Positions 7,885-15,567 of a DNA stretch of 44,448 nt are shown piece by piece. The stretch is taken from positions 1 to 44,448 of the forward strand of contig JAFQSS010000015.1 in assembly GCA_017409455.1 (NCBI GenBank), read 5' to 3'. Every line of letters starts with the position of its first letter. Within the stretch, counting starts at the first letter, position 1. Made by a program: the position numbers and the translations under genes. Below the pieces are notes generated by a model. That model searched no databases, had not been told where the DNA came from, and saw only the letters and a list, made by a program, of their open reading frames with translations. The stretch is from Clostridia bacterium. GTDB taxonomy: Bacteria; Bacillota; Clostridia; TANB77; CAG-508.

Positions 7885-9744
7885 TTACTTACTTATCGCT
7901 TTGAATGGGCATTTATCCACACACGCCCCGCATTTTATACAAATCTCTGGATTTATTTTGTGTGGTTGTTTTACTTCTCCTGAAATTGCATTTACAGGAC
8001 ATTGTCTCTTACATATTCCACATCCTTTGCACAATTCCGGATTTATCTCTACATTTGCTAATGCTTTACATTCTCCCGCTGGACATTTTTTATCTTCGAT
8101 ATGTGCAACATATTCATCTTTGAAATATTTTAATGTTGAAAGCACTGGATTTGGAGCGGTTTGACCAAGTCCACATACAGAAGCATTTTTTATTGTATGT
8201 GCTAATTTCTCTAATTTTGAAATATCTTCTGTTTCGCCATTTCCTTCAGTAATTCTTTCTAGTATTTCAAGCATTCTTTGTGTACCTATTCTACATGGAG
8301 TACATTTTCCACATGATTCATCTACTGTGAATCCTAAATAGAATTTTGCCAAATTAACCATACATTTTGTATTATCCATTACTATAAGTCCACCCGAACC
8401 CATCATAGATCCAATTGCTGATAATGATTCATAATCGATTGGTGTGTCTAAATGTTCTGCTGGAATACATCCTCCTGATGGTCCTCCTGTTTGCGCAGCT
8501 TTAAATTCTTTTCCATCTGGAATTCCTCCACCAATGTCAAATACAATTTCTCTTAGAGTTGTCCCCATTGGCACTTCTACAAGACCTATATTCACAACAT
8601 TTCCACCTAATGCGAATACTTTTGTTCCTTTAGATGTTTCTGTTCCAATGCTTGAATACCATTTAGCACCATTTAGTATTATTTTTGTGATATTTGCATA
8701 TGTTTCAACATTATTGATTAGTGTAGGTTTTTGCCATAATCCCGCATTTGCTGGGAATGGTGGTTTTAGTCTTGGTTGCCCACGCCTTCCCTCTATTGAT
8801 TCTAATAATGCTGTTTCTTCTCCACAAACAAATGCTCCTGCCCCTAAACGTATTGCCAGGTCGAATTCAAAATCTGTTCCAAATATGTTTGTGCCTAAAA
8901 TTCCGTATTCTTTTGCTTGCTCTATCGCTTTTTGGAATCTTTGTACAGCTATTGGGTATTCAGCTCTAACGTAAATATATCCTTTGTTTGCTCCAATCGC
9001 ATAACCTGCAATCATCATAGCTTCAATTATACAATGCGGGTCACCTTCTAAAATGCTTCTATCCATAAATGCTCCTGGGTCACCTTCATCAGCATTACAA
9101 ACAACATATTTTTGGTCACCTTTAGCCATTTTCGCAAACATCCACTTTTTGCCTGTTGGGAATCCTGCTCCTCCACGGCCACGTAAGCCAGAATCTGTTA
9201 CTTCTTGAATTACTTCATCAGGTGTCATAGAAGTTAGCACTTTTTCTAATGCTTTATAACCATCAAAAGCTATGTACTCATCTATATTTTCAGGATCTAT
9301 TACTCCACAATTTTTAAGTGCAATTCTCTCTTGTTTTTTGTAGAAATTTAATTCATCTAATCTATCAACTAGGGTACCATCAACATCTTTGCAAAGTAAT
9401 CTTTCTACTTTTTTGCCTTCTATAATATGAGTATTTATTATTTCTTCACAATCGTCTGGTGTAACCATTGCATAGAAAGTATCTTCAGGTCTAATTATAA
9501 CAATCGGACCTTTTGCACAAAGCCCAAAACAACCTGTTTGAATAACTCTTACATTTTCAACATTTTTTTCTTTTAATATGTTTTTAAAATTCTCGATGAT
9601 TTTAGGAGATTTTGAAGATGTACAGCCTGTACCTCTACATACTAAAATATGTTTCTCTTTTGTTCCTGCTTTTAAATTAACTCTTAAATCTAATTCTTTT
9701 CTTTTTTGTTCTCTAATTTTATTTATCTCTTCTAAAGTTTTCAT
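7885..9744 (-). CDS. hydB: NADH-binding flavoprotein subunit HydB (NuoF-like)
   Basis: 619 residues from the ATG at 9744, chosen because GGAGGT lies four bases upstream; the in-frame ATG at 9756 overlaps that SD and enters the repeat. Domain order: thioredoxin-like 2Fe-2S domain (CRGTGCTSSKSPKI, GCFGLCAKGP); NuoF fold with FMN/NADH site (GLRGRGGAGFPTGKKW) and the 4Fe-4S motif ESCGKCTPCRIGT; then a C-terminal 2x[4Fe-4S] ferredoxin domain (CKGCGICKRQCP, CIKCGACVDKCP). The extra N- and C-terminal Fe-S domains are typical of HydB of trimeric hydrogenases and related NADP-reducing enzymes rather than of complex I NuoF. It links NAD(H) and ferredoxin to HydA. The hydC-hydB gap holds array A3 and the hydB-hydA gap holds element C1. 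Confidence 0.95.
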   Translation of the reverse strand: MKTLEEINKIREQKRKELDLRVNLKAGTKEKHILVCRGTGCTSSKSPKIIENFKNILKEKNVENVRVIQTGCFGLCAKGPIVIIRPEDTFYAMVTPDDCEEIINTHIIEGKKVERLLCKDVDGTLVDRLDELNFYKKQERIALKNCGVIDPENIDEYIAFDGYKALEKVLTSMTPDEVIQEVTDSGLRGRGGAGFPTGKKWMFAKMAKGDQKYVVCNADEGDPGAFMDRSILEGDPHCIIEAMMIAGYAIGANKGYIYVRAEYPIAVQRFQKAIEQAKEYGILGTNIFGTDFEFDLAIRLGAGAFVCGEETALLESIEGRRGQPRLKPPFPANAGLWQKPTLINNVETYANITKIILNGAKWYSSIGTETSKGTKVFALGGNVVNIGLVEVPMGTTLREIVFDIGGGIPDGKEFKAAQTGGPSGGCIPAEHLDTPIDYESLSAIGSMMGSGGLIVMDNTKCMVNLAKFYLGFTVDESCGKCTPCRIGTQRMLEILERITEGNGETEDISKLEKLAHTIKNASVCGLGQTAPNPVLSTLKYFKDEYVAHIEDKKCPAGECKALANVEINPELCKGCGICKRQCPVNAISGEVKQPHKINPEICIKCGACVDKCPFKAISK

Positions 9745-9756
9745 TTTTACCTCCAT

Positions 9757-9853
9757 TTAGGGACATGTTCACCATGCTAGCATTTGGGGACATGCTCGCG
9801 GTGCTAGCACGTGGGGCCGTACCCCGAATGCTAGCAAACGGGGACAGGCTCGA
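9757..9853. repeat. Type A 27-bp palindromic array (A3, 3 units) between hydC and hydB
   Basis: TGCTAGCA starts at 9775, 9802 and 9829. The array lies directly upstream of the hydB Shine-Dalgarno (9749-9754), so it would be in the transcript immediately 5' of the hydB start. Cores are GGGACATGTTC, GGGGACATGCTC, a diverged GGGGCCGTACCC and GGGGACAGGCTC. Confidence 0.9.
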
Positions 9854-9910
9854 TTTATCATTTAAAATCTTGACCGGTACATGAACAGCCCATTTTATAT
9901 TTTTTGAAAG

Positions 9911-10411
9911 TTATTCCTTATTTCTATATTCTTCTATAACTTTTTTCATTAACTCAGGAGTAGCTTTTCCATAAACTTCATCATTTACTGTAAATACTGG
10001 CGCTAGACCGCATGCACCAATACATCTTGTTGCCTCTAATGAGAATTTTCCATCTTCTGTAGTTTCGCCTTCTTTTATTTTTAAAGCTTCTTTTGCTGTG
10101 TCTAGCAATTTCTCTGAACCTTTTACGAAACATGCTGTTCCTAAACAAATTGCTATATTATATTTTCCTTTTGGTTTTAAAGTAAATCTCGAATAAAATG
10201 TTATTACTCCATAAACCTCTGCCATTGCTACATTTAAATATTCTGATAACACTTTTTGAGCTTTCATTGGTATATATCCATAATGTTCTTGTATCTCATT
10301 TAACATTTGTATTAAATTGTCTTTGATGGGTTCATATTTTTCACATAATTTGTCTAAAAATTCATCTCTTCCGTTGCAACCACATTCACATTGACATTTA
10401 TTATCTTCCAT
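9911..10411 (-). CDS. hydC: NuoE-like 2Fe-2S subunit HydC
   Basis: 166 residues, SD GGAGGAG before the ATG. Thioredoxin-like 2Fe-2S protein with the family pattern: CLGTACFVKGSEKLLD for the first two cysteines and ATRCIGACGLAPV for the second pair. The N-terminal helical part (YGYIPMKAQKVLSEYLNV, VYGVITFYSRF) is standard for NuoE/HydC. An unusual Cys-rich start (CQCECGC) precedes it. It passes electrons between HydB and HydA. First gene of the hydCBA unit, with its own promoter at 10443-10471. Confidence 0.95.
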   Translation of the reverse strand: MEDNKCQCECGCNGRDEFLDKLCEKYEPIKDNLIQMLNEIQEHYGYIPMKAQKVLSEYLNVAMAEVYGVITFYSRFTLKPKGKYNIAICLGTACFVKGSEKLLDTAKEALKIKEGETTEDGKFSLEATRCIGACGLAPVFTVNDEVYGKATPELMKKVIEEYRNKE

Positions 10412-10442
10412 ATCAATCTCCTCCTAGGTATTTTATAATCGA

Positions 10443-10471
10443 ATTATATCAAAGTATCTATTTTTGTACAA
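10443..10471 (-). promoter_or_regulatory. hydCBA promoter
   Basis: Minus-strand TTGTAC (10466-10471), 17-base spacer, perfect TATAAT (10443-10448), about 30 bases upstream of the hydC ATG. Array A4 separates it from yunB. Confidence 0.65.
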
Positions 10472-10498
10472 GTGATTTTTCGACATTTTTTGAAAACA

Positions 10499-10632
10499 AC
10501 AATCTGGGGACGTGTTCGCCATGCTAGCAAACGGGGACATACTCACAGTGCTAGCAAGTGGGGTCGTGTACCATTTGCTAGCATTTTGGGCCATGTTCGC
10601 TGTGCTAGCACCGCGAGCATGGCCCCAGATTG
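10499..10632. repeat. Type A 27-bp palindromic array (A4, 4 units)
   Basis: TGCTAGCA starts at 10522, 10549, 10576 and 10603. The left end CAATCTGGGG and right end CCCCAGATTG are perfect inverted repeats of each other, giving the clearest view of the element boundaries. The right end abuts the yunB stop codon (10633-10635). Confidence 0.92.
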
Positions 10633-11379
10633 TCAGTCTATCACATTGAGCACATCTTCAACTCCACCCATTCCTTCTAAATTATAATACGAATCTGGAA
10701 TATTACCAACAATAACATGTTCAGCAATAATGACCTGATTTGTAATTTTTTTTTCAAAATTTTTAATTGGTGTAATTATCTTTACATAACATTCAAAATT
10801 TACATATATTCTATGAAGTGTCTGATTAATACCTTTTGCAATGAATTCACTTTTAATTTCTGTGTCAAGTGTTCCGGAAGTTCTAACTTTTGCAGGAATT
10901 GATGGGCCAACTCCAGAAAAATAGTATGTTCCAATTAAATTTCCTACAGGTATCTCTATTTGTGTGTTTTCAACTTCATTAAATCTGTTTTGGATATTTT
11001 CAGTCAAATCTGAAATCATGTTATTTATTGGCACAACATTCGATTTTATAATTACCACATTTCCAGCCTCATCCTTTTCAATTGTATATAATTCTTCATA
11101 CTGATATTTGTTCATAATTTTGGTTGATTCTTGATTTGATATGATTGTTGATATTGATTTTACCTTATCCTCACATAAAGTTTCAAACACTGGTCCGATG
11201 TAACTTAAAATAGATGTATATACAATTACAGCACTTACCATTACTACCAGTAATTTCAATGTTTTTCTTTTGATTATAAATGTTTTTCTAGAACCGCTGT
11301 TGGGCCATCGTTGTGATTCGCCAACTAATTTATTTCTAGGCTTTAATATAAATCTTTTTCGTGAATATATCTTAGACAT
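10633..11379 (-). CDS. yunB: Sporulation protein YunB
   Basis: 248 residues. The N-terminus is basic with a single membrane segment at about 45-65 (VVMVSAVIVYTSILSY), then an extracytoplasmic domain of the YunB type (SIPAKVRTSGTLDTEIKS, FVAKGINQT-like helix, IVGNIPDSYYN). YunB is a sporulation protein needed for normal spore formation in Bacillus; its biochemical role is unknown. Its ATG overlaps the last eight bases of sipL, so the pair is translationally coupled and probably mother-cell expressed from the promoter upstream of sipL. The stop codon touches array A4, whose hairpins may serve as the operon's 3' end. Confidence 0.85.
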   Translation of the reverse strand: MSKIYSRKRFILKPRNKLVGESQRWPNSGSRKTFIIKRKTLKLLVVMVSAVIVYTSILSYIGPVFETLCEDKVKSISTIISNQESTKIMNKYQYEELYTIEKDEAGNVVIIKSNVVPINNMISDLTENIQNRFNEVENTQIEIPVGNLIGTYYFSGVGPSIPAKVRTSGTLDTEIKSEFIAKGINQTLHRIYVNFECYVKIITPIKNFEKKITNQVIIAEHVIVGNIPDSYYNLEGMGGVEDVLNVID

Positions 11380-12931
11380 TGACTGATAATGTGATTGGTT
11401 CTTTTGCTCGTTTTAATACATATTGAGGTATATATATTTTTTCTCCAACATTTAGTCTATCTGGCCTTTCTATCCCATTTACTCTAACAATGTCATCAAC
11501 TGTACTTCCAAATCTTTTCGCAATTTCCCATAATGTGTCGCCTGCTTTTACTACATAAATTATTACACTGTAATCTTCTAATTCTTCCTGGGGTGTTGTT
11601 GATATATTGTTGATAACTGGAATTGAAGTTGATCTATATGAATCTGTTTCAAAATTCAAGTCTAAATTACTACTTACTATTCCTGATTGATTTAGAAATT
11701 CTTGTGAACTTACTTCTATTCTTGTATCAGCTCTACTATTTTCTGCAATTCCATCAACACTTTGTTCAAATGGTAAACTAACTTTTTTAGTATTTATTCC
11801 AACTGCCGAATTGTCTGTAAATATGAAGTTTAGTTCCAGCTCACCTTCATATATAATTCTTCCACTTAATCTGTTTTCTTTATTTATCGTAGGTGTTATT
11901 GTTACATCAATTATTGTACCAGTTTCCAATTCAGGCACATTGACTTTTTCTCTTATATTACAAACACTTTTTTTACATTGTTTGTCTGTAATTGTATTTA
12001 CCATCATTTTTTCAAAATTCATTTTCTCTCCAGGACAATACATATCTTGAATTGTTCGTATTTCTTTTTCCTCATATGCAATACATGAAATTTCCACTTC
12101 CATTTCAATATATATTGAATGTTCTTCTATTGAATTTGGTTTGATAATGATATTTTTTATCATATATGTGGTTTCACATACATTTTCTTCTTGTATATTG
12201 GGCATATCGATAAATCCTACTAATGGCAGTTTTGTTTGAAGTTTGCAAATATTTCCTTCTTCTGTCAAATATGCTATTTTTACTTCTACTTCTGATTTTG
12301 CCAAAACCTTGTTATAACTGATTTTGATATCTTTGTCTACTAGCGAAATCTGTAGACTTAATATTTCCGCTAAATTGTCTGTGCTTGGAATTGATATGTT
12401 TTCTTTCACAAATGCTTTTGTTGTTCCATCTCCAAGAAGTGAATTTACCTTCATATTTTGACCTAGCACTTGTATATTTTCATCATTTAGGCCTGTTATT
12501 ATTTCAACTGACTCTTTTGAATAAATTTTCATTGCAATTTCTAATGTTACTTTTATTCCTACTTTTCTACCATTTATAACTTTACATTCAATAAGCTTTA
12601 CTACCGGAGTTACGTCTACATTCATTCCTTCTTGTAATTCTGGAATATTGATGGTTTCTGAAAAGTCTAGACCAGTGTTTAATCCTCTCACATTATCTTG
12701 GCTTCCATCGGCCAAATACATTATATATGTTAGAATATTTCCATCTAACCTGATTTTTCCATCCATTATTTCTTTTTTATAGATACAAGCATCTCCACTT
12801 GTGTTTATTGTACTTAAAATATCTGGCTTGGAATCTGGAACTATCATGTCCCCTTGTATATTTATCATTTCCCTTTTTTCACATATCATTTTGTTTACAT
12901 TTAATGTTTCTTTTGTTGTGTTTATTTCCAT
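11372..12931 (-). CDS. sipL: Spore morphogenetic protein SipL (SPOCS repeats plus LysM)
   Basis: 519 residues, SD AGGAGG before the ATG. Length and architecture match SipL of Clostridioides difficile, the partner that tethers SpoIVA and the coat to the forespore. Tandem SPOCS (DUF3794) beta domains fill about residues 30-440, visible as recurring VPxLxxG(T/M)xxDVTxxV-type segments (IPELQEGMNVDVTPVV, VPELETGTIIDVTITP). A C-terminal LysM domain at about 456-503 shows VVKAGDTLWEIAKRFG and IYIPQ. There is no signal peptide, as expected for a mother-cell cytosolic coat protein. The alternative reading is a generic SPOCS/LysM protein. A sigma-E-like promoter lies just upstream. Confidence 0.88.
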   Translation of the reverse strand: MEINTTKETLNVNKMICEKREMINIQGDMIVPDSKPDILSTINTSGDACIYKKEIMDGKIRLDGNILTYIMYLADGSQDNVRGLNTGLDFSETINIPELQEGMNVDVTPVVKLIECKVINGRKVGIKVTLEIAMKIYSKESVEIITGLNDENIQVLGQNMKVNSLLGDGTTKAFVKENISIPSTDNLAEILSLQISLVDKDIKISYNKVLAKSEVEVKIAYLTEEGNICKLQTKLPLVGFIDMPNIQEENVCETTYMIKNIIIKPNSIEEHSIYIEMEVEISCIAYEEKEIRTIQDMYCPGEKMNFEKMMVNTITDKQCKKSVCNIREKVNVPELETGTIIDVTITPTINKENRLSGRIIYEGELELNFIFTDNSAVGINTKKVSLPFEQSVDGIAENSRADTRIEVSSQEFLNQSGIVSSNLDLNFETDSYRSTSIPVINNISTTPQEELEDYSVIIYVVKAGDTLWEIAKRFGSTVDDIVRVNGIERPDRLNVGEKIYIPQYVLKRAKEPITLSVNV

Positions 12932-12963
12932 GAAAAAACCTCCTCTACATTTTTTGTTTATTA

Positions 12964-12993
12964 ATGTATATGTGGATTATTTGAATTTTATGA
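12964..12993 (-). promoter_or_regulatory. Candidate sigma-E promoter of sipL-yunB
   Basis: On the minus strand TCATAAA (12987-12993) and CATATACAT (12964-12972) are 14 bases apart. They resemble the mother-cell sigma-E consensus (TCATATT, 13-15 bases, CATACAAT). The position predicts a leader of about 25 bases ending in the SD. No good sigma-A pair is seen in the same gap, in contrast to most genes here. Confidence 0.5.
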
Positions 12994-12999
12994 CAAGAA

Positions 13000-13025
13000 A
13001 AGAGGATGTCAATCGACATCCTCTT
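13000..13025 (-). terminator. Terminator overlapping the stop codon of the lipoprotein gene
   Basis: An 11-bp perfect stem (AAGAGGATGTC with GACATCCTCTT) around a four-base loop. On the minus strand it includes the last codons and the TGA stop of the lipoprotein gene and is followed by TTTTCTT. Confidence 0.75.
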
Positions 13026-13425
13026 CGTTTACGGTGAAAATTTGCTCATAATTTTCCTGGGTTAGATACACTTCGTAACGAGTTTGGTTTTCCCCTTCAT
13101 ATTTACATTCATATTTAACGACTTTGCTTTCCTCACTGGGGTAAAAGATTACCTCATATATGAAGTTGCTATAGTCTTCAAACAGCGGGTGTTCGTCGAA
13201 CTCTACAGTTCCGTCATCACTGACGTAACAATAAGTTACATAATTTCGGTATTTCACAATACCACCCAAACCGTTTGTAAGGGGTCTAGACTCTACCTTT
13301 GCAGACAGAATCTCGTTCTCAGCTACCAATACCCACTCCGGTTCATCTGCATGCGCAGAACATCCAACCAAGAGTACGAGCACAGCAATCATAATAATGA
13401 TTACCAATAAATTCCGTTTTTTCAT
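13009..13425 (-). CDS. Small lipoprotein of unknown function
   Basis: 138 residues, SD AAGGAG. Basic start, hydrophobic stretch and lipobox LVGC at about residues 19-22 predict a lipid-anchored exported protein. The mature part is about 115 residues, acidic and aromatic-rich (repeated Tyr/Glu: YRNYVTYCYVSDDG, YEVIFYPSEES), and is probably a small beta fold. I do not recognise the family. Base composition is visibly richer in G and C than its neighbours, with codons such as CTC, GTC, CGG and ACC that neighbours avoid. This suggests recent acquisition. It has its own promoter (13461-13489) and a compact terminator built into its 3' end. Confidence 0.75.
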   Translation of the reverse strand: MKKRNLLVIIIMIAVLVLLVGCSAHADEPEWVLVAENEILSAKVESRPLTNGLGGIVKYRNYVTYCYVSDDGTVEFDEHPLFEDYSNFIYEVIFYPSEESKVVKYECKYEGENQTRYEVYLTQENYEQIFTVNEEDVD

Positions 13426-13460
13426 AATGATTTCTCCTTTTTAGGTAGTAATATACTTAT

Positions 13461-13489
13461 ATTATACCATATCTTAAACTAATTTGCAA
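13461..13489 (-). promoter_or_regulatory. Sigma-A promoter of the lipoprotein gene
   Basis: Minus-strand TTGCAA (13484-13489), 17-base spacer, perfect TATAAT (13461-13466). A solitary GCTAGC lies just upstream at 13494-13499, next to a degenerate type B element. Confidence 0.65.
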
Positions 13490-13501
13490 ATTAGCTAGCT
13501 G

Positions 13502-13540
13502 AAAAAAGGCTCCTGGTCCCTTTTTATGGTCTCTTTTTTC
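13502..13540. repeat. Degenerate type B element (B2)
   Basis: The sequence reads GGCTCCTGGTCCC with flanking A and T runs, then a second half GGTCTC with a T run. It keeps the B layout, but the left arm has mutated (GGCTCC for GGGACC), so the stem is weakened. It sits between the spoVG terminator and the lipoprotein promoter. Confidence 0.6.
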
Positions 13541-13546
13541 AAATAA

Positions 13547-13568
13547 AAACCCTCATTTCTGAGGGTTT
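13547..13568 (-). terminator. spoVG terminator
   Basis: AAACCCTC and GAGGGTTT form an eight-bp stem with a six-base loop, ten bases after the spoVG stop. On the minus strand it runs into a T-rich tract. This is an ordinary terminator unrelated to the repeat families. Confidence 0.75.
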
Positions 13569-13577
13569 AATTTATCA

Positions 13578-13850
13578 TTATTCTGCTGATTCTTCTGTTT
13601 CAGGAGCATCATAAGCTTCTAATATAGCTTTTTGAACTTTCTCTCTTGTTTCAGCATTGATTGGATGAGCTATGTCTTTGAATTCTCCGTTTGGAGTTTT
13701 TCTGCTTGGCATAGCAATGAATAATCCATTTTGACTTTCGATAACTTTGATATCATGGATAACAAATTCATTATCGAATGTTACAGAAGCAACAGCTTTC
13801 ATTCTGTTCTCTGAATTTACTTTTCTTAAACGTACGTCTGTTATTTGCAT
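13578..13850 (-). CDS. spoVG: SpoVG, RNA-binding regulator
   Basis: 90 residues from the ATG at 13850, chosen because GGAGGT lies seven bases upstream; a GTG 15 bases earlier is in frame but lacks an SD. SpoVG is a small nucleic-acid-binding regulator of sporulation, division and virulence genes in Firmicutes. The hallmark N-terminus ([12 protein letters not shown]), a central [17 protein letters not shown] and a conserved basic/helical end ([19 protein letters not shown]) are all present. Family length is usually 84-100. It is divergent from murC; the 260-base gap holds the murC promoter, but I could not place a convincing spoVG promoter. Confidence 0.95.
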   Translation of the reverse strand: MQITDVRLRKVNSENRMKAVASVTFDNEFVIHDIKVIESQNGLFIAMPSRKTPNGEFKDIAHPINAETREKVQKAILEAYDAPETEESAE

Positions 13851-14010
13851 TGTGTGCACCTCCACTGTTATTTTTATTTGTACATATACGTGTATTCTTA
13901 TGTACTAACTATAATATTCTCCATAAAAATTTTTTTCCCTCTTTTTTTTACAAATTTTTTAATTATTTTTATATTTTTTTATTTATGAAATAAATTTTGT
14001 AGCAAAAGCC

Positions 14011-14039
14011 TTGAATTTTGCATTATATAAGTATATAAT
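14011..14039 (+). promoter_or_regulatory. murC promoter
   Basis: TTGAAT (14011-14016), 17-base spacer, perfect TATAAT (14034-14039). The predicted start is near 14046, giving a leader of about 65 bases ending in AAGGAG before the ATG at 14111. Confidence 0.75.
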
Positions 14040-14110
14040 CTAGTGTGTATGAGACTGCGTTGTTTTTGTTTGCAGATATCTCACTACATCAAATTCAAGG
14101 AGTGTTAATA

Positions 14111-15490
14111 ATGCCTAATATTGAAAATATTAAGAAATACAAAAAAATACATATGATTGGAATCGGCGGAGTTAGTATGAGCGGAATTGCTGAAATCCTT
14201 GTTAATTGGGGATTTGAAGTTTCTGGTAGTGACCGTTCCGATTCTGAAATTTTACATATATTAAATGATGCTGGCATCAAAACTTTTATCGGTCATAATG
14301 CCGAAAACATTACTGATGCTGATTGTGTAGTTTATACAGCTGCAATTAGTTTAGATAATCCAGAACTTATTCGTGCAAAAGAACTTAACATACCAGTTAT
14401 CGAAAGGTCTGATTTTCTTGGTGAACTTACAAGATGTTATGAAAACACAATTGCAGTTTCTGGTACACATGGAAAAACTACAACAACTTCACTTGTTTCA
14501 TTATGCTTTATGGAAGCTTTGCAAGACCCAAGTGTTCAAGTTGGTGCAATCATAAAAGAACTTGACGGAAATTATAGAGTTGGAAATAGCGAAACTTTTA
14601 TTATTGAAGCTTGTGAATATGTTGAAAGTTTTCTAAAATTCAGTCCAAAATCTGAAATTATTTTGAATATTGATAATGATCATTTAGATTATTATAAAAA
14701 TATGGAAAATATTAAAAATGCTTTTATTAAATATGTGAAAATTTTGCCTGAAGATGGCCATCTAGTTATAAATGCAGATGACCCAAATTGCTTAGACTTG
14801 CCTATTTATTCAAAAGCACCAGCTATTAAATATGGTATAGAAAATGAAGATGTTGATTTTTCCGCTAAAAATATTGTTTTTGATGAAAATGGATTACCAG
14901 AGTTTGATTGTTACAAATATAACGAATTTTTCGGACATTTTAAACTTTCAATTCCAGGTAAACACAATATTCTAAATGCATTATCTTGTATCGCTTTATG
15001 TGATGCATATGGAATTCCTTTTGAATCTATGAAAATAGCTTTACAAAAGTTTACAGGTGCTGATAGAAGATTCCAGTTTAAAGGAATGCTTAATGGAGCA
15101 AAAGTTTATGATGATTACGGTCACCATCCAACAGAAGTTTCTGCAACAGCTAAAGCTTTGAATAATAAAACTTTCAATAATTCTTGGGTTGTTTTTCAGC
15201 CTCATACTTATAGTAGAACTTTTAATCATTTAGACGAATTTGCTGAAGCATTGCTTGCTTTTGATAATATCATTATTACTGATATTTATGCAGCTAGAGA
15301 AGTTAATACTTATAACATTTCTTCTAAGGATTTGGCTGATGCGATTATTAAATTAGGAAAAAATGCTAAATACATCTCTTCTCTTGAAGAATGTGCATCC
15401 TACTTAAAAGAAAATGTACAAAAAGATGATATTGTTTTAACATTAGGCGCTGGTAGTGTTACAAATATCGGTTCTATGATAATTGAATAA
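14111..15490 (+). CDS. murC: UDP-N-acetylmuramate--L-alanine ligase MurC
   Basis: 459 residues from the ATG at 14111 (AAGGAG eight bases upstream); an in-frame ATG at 14045 lies at the predicted transcription start and is rejected. MurC adds L-Ala to UDP-MurNAc using ATP, the first peptide step of peptidoglycan synthesis, in the cytoplasm. The three-domain Mur ligase fold is visible: N-terminal nucleotide-sugar domain (IGIGGVSMSGIAEIL), the ATP P-loop SGTHGKTTTTS at about residue 120, central EACEYVESFL and NIDNDHLDYY, and C-terminal DDYGHHPTEV. It is the only large plus-strand gene and stands apart from a dcw cluster. Its TAA stop is also the first three bases of type B element B3. Confidence 0.97.
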   Translation: MPNIENIKKYKKIHMIGIGGVSMSGIAEILVNWGFEVSGSDRSDSEILHILNDAGIKTFIGHNAENITDADCVVYTAAISLDNPELIRAKELNIPVIERSDFLGELTRCYENTIAVSGTHGKTTTTSLVSLCFMEALQDPSVQVGAIIKELDGNYRVGNSETFIIEACEYVESFLKFSPKSEIILNIDNDHLDYYKNMENIKNAFIKYVKILPEDGHLVINADDPNCLDLPIYSKAPAIKYGIENEDVDFSAKNIVFDENGLPEFDCYKYNEFFGHFKLSIPGKHNILNALSCIALCDAYGIPFESMKIALQKFTGADRRFQFKGMLNGAKVYDDYGHHPTEVSATAKALNNKTFNNSWVVFQPHTYSRTFNHLDEFAEALLAFDNIIITDIYAAREVNTYNISSKDLADAIIKLGKNAKYISSLEECASYLKENVQKDDIVLTLGAGSVTNIGSMIIE

Positions 15491-15567
15491 AAAAGGACCA
15501 GGTCCCAAATTGCGCAAAAAGGGACCTGGTCCCTTTTTACGCAATTTAAGAACCGGTCCCTTTTTTC
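15488..15567. terminator. Compound type B element (B3), shared terminator of murC and the GH15 gene
   Basis: It contains a half copy GGACCaGGTCCC, then a nested palindrome in which AATTGCG and CGCAATT flank AAAAAGGGACC and its complement, then a diverged third half (GAACCGGTCCC). It lies between convergent genes and overlaps both stops. The final Gly-Thr-Gly-Ser and stop of the GH15 protein are encoded by it. Confidence 0.8.

Noticed and set aside
9745..9756. Upstream ATG at 9756 as the hydB start
   Set aside because: It overlaps the SD (GGAGGT) that serves the ATG at 9744, and upstream of it lies only array A3.
10499..10632. CRISPR-like array (regular short palindromic repeats)
   Set aside because: The repeat is only 8 bp, the 19-bp spacers are themselves related copies of one core in two orientations, and no cas gene is present.
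10472..10687. Plus-strand reading frame across array A4
   Set aside because: It translates the repeat units, has no SD, and runs into the antisense of yunB.
13851..14010. Sigma-H promoter for spoVG
   Set aside because: GGAGAAT and GAAT strings exist on the minus strand but the spacing (about 18-19) does not fit the sigma-H pattern.
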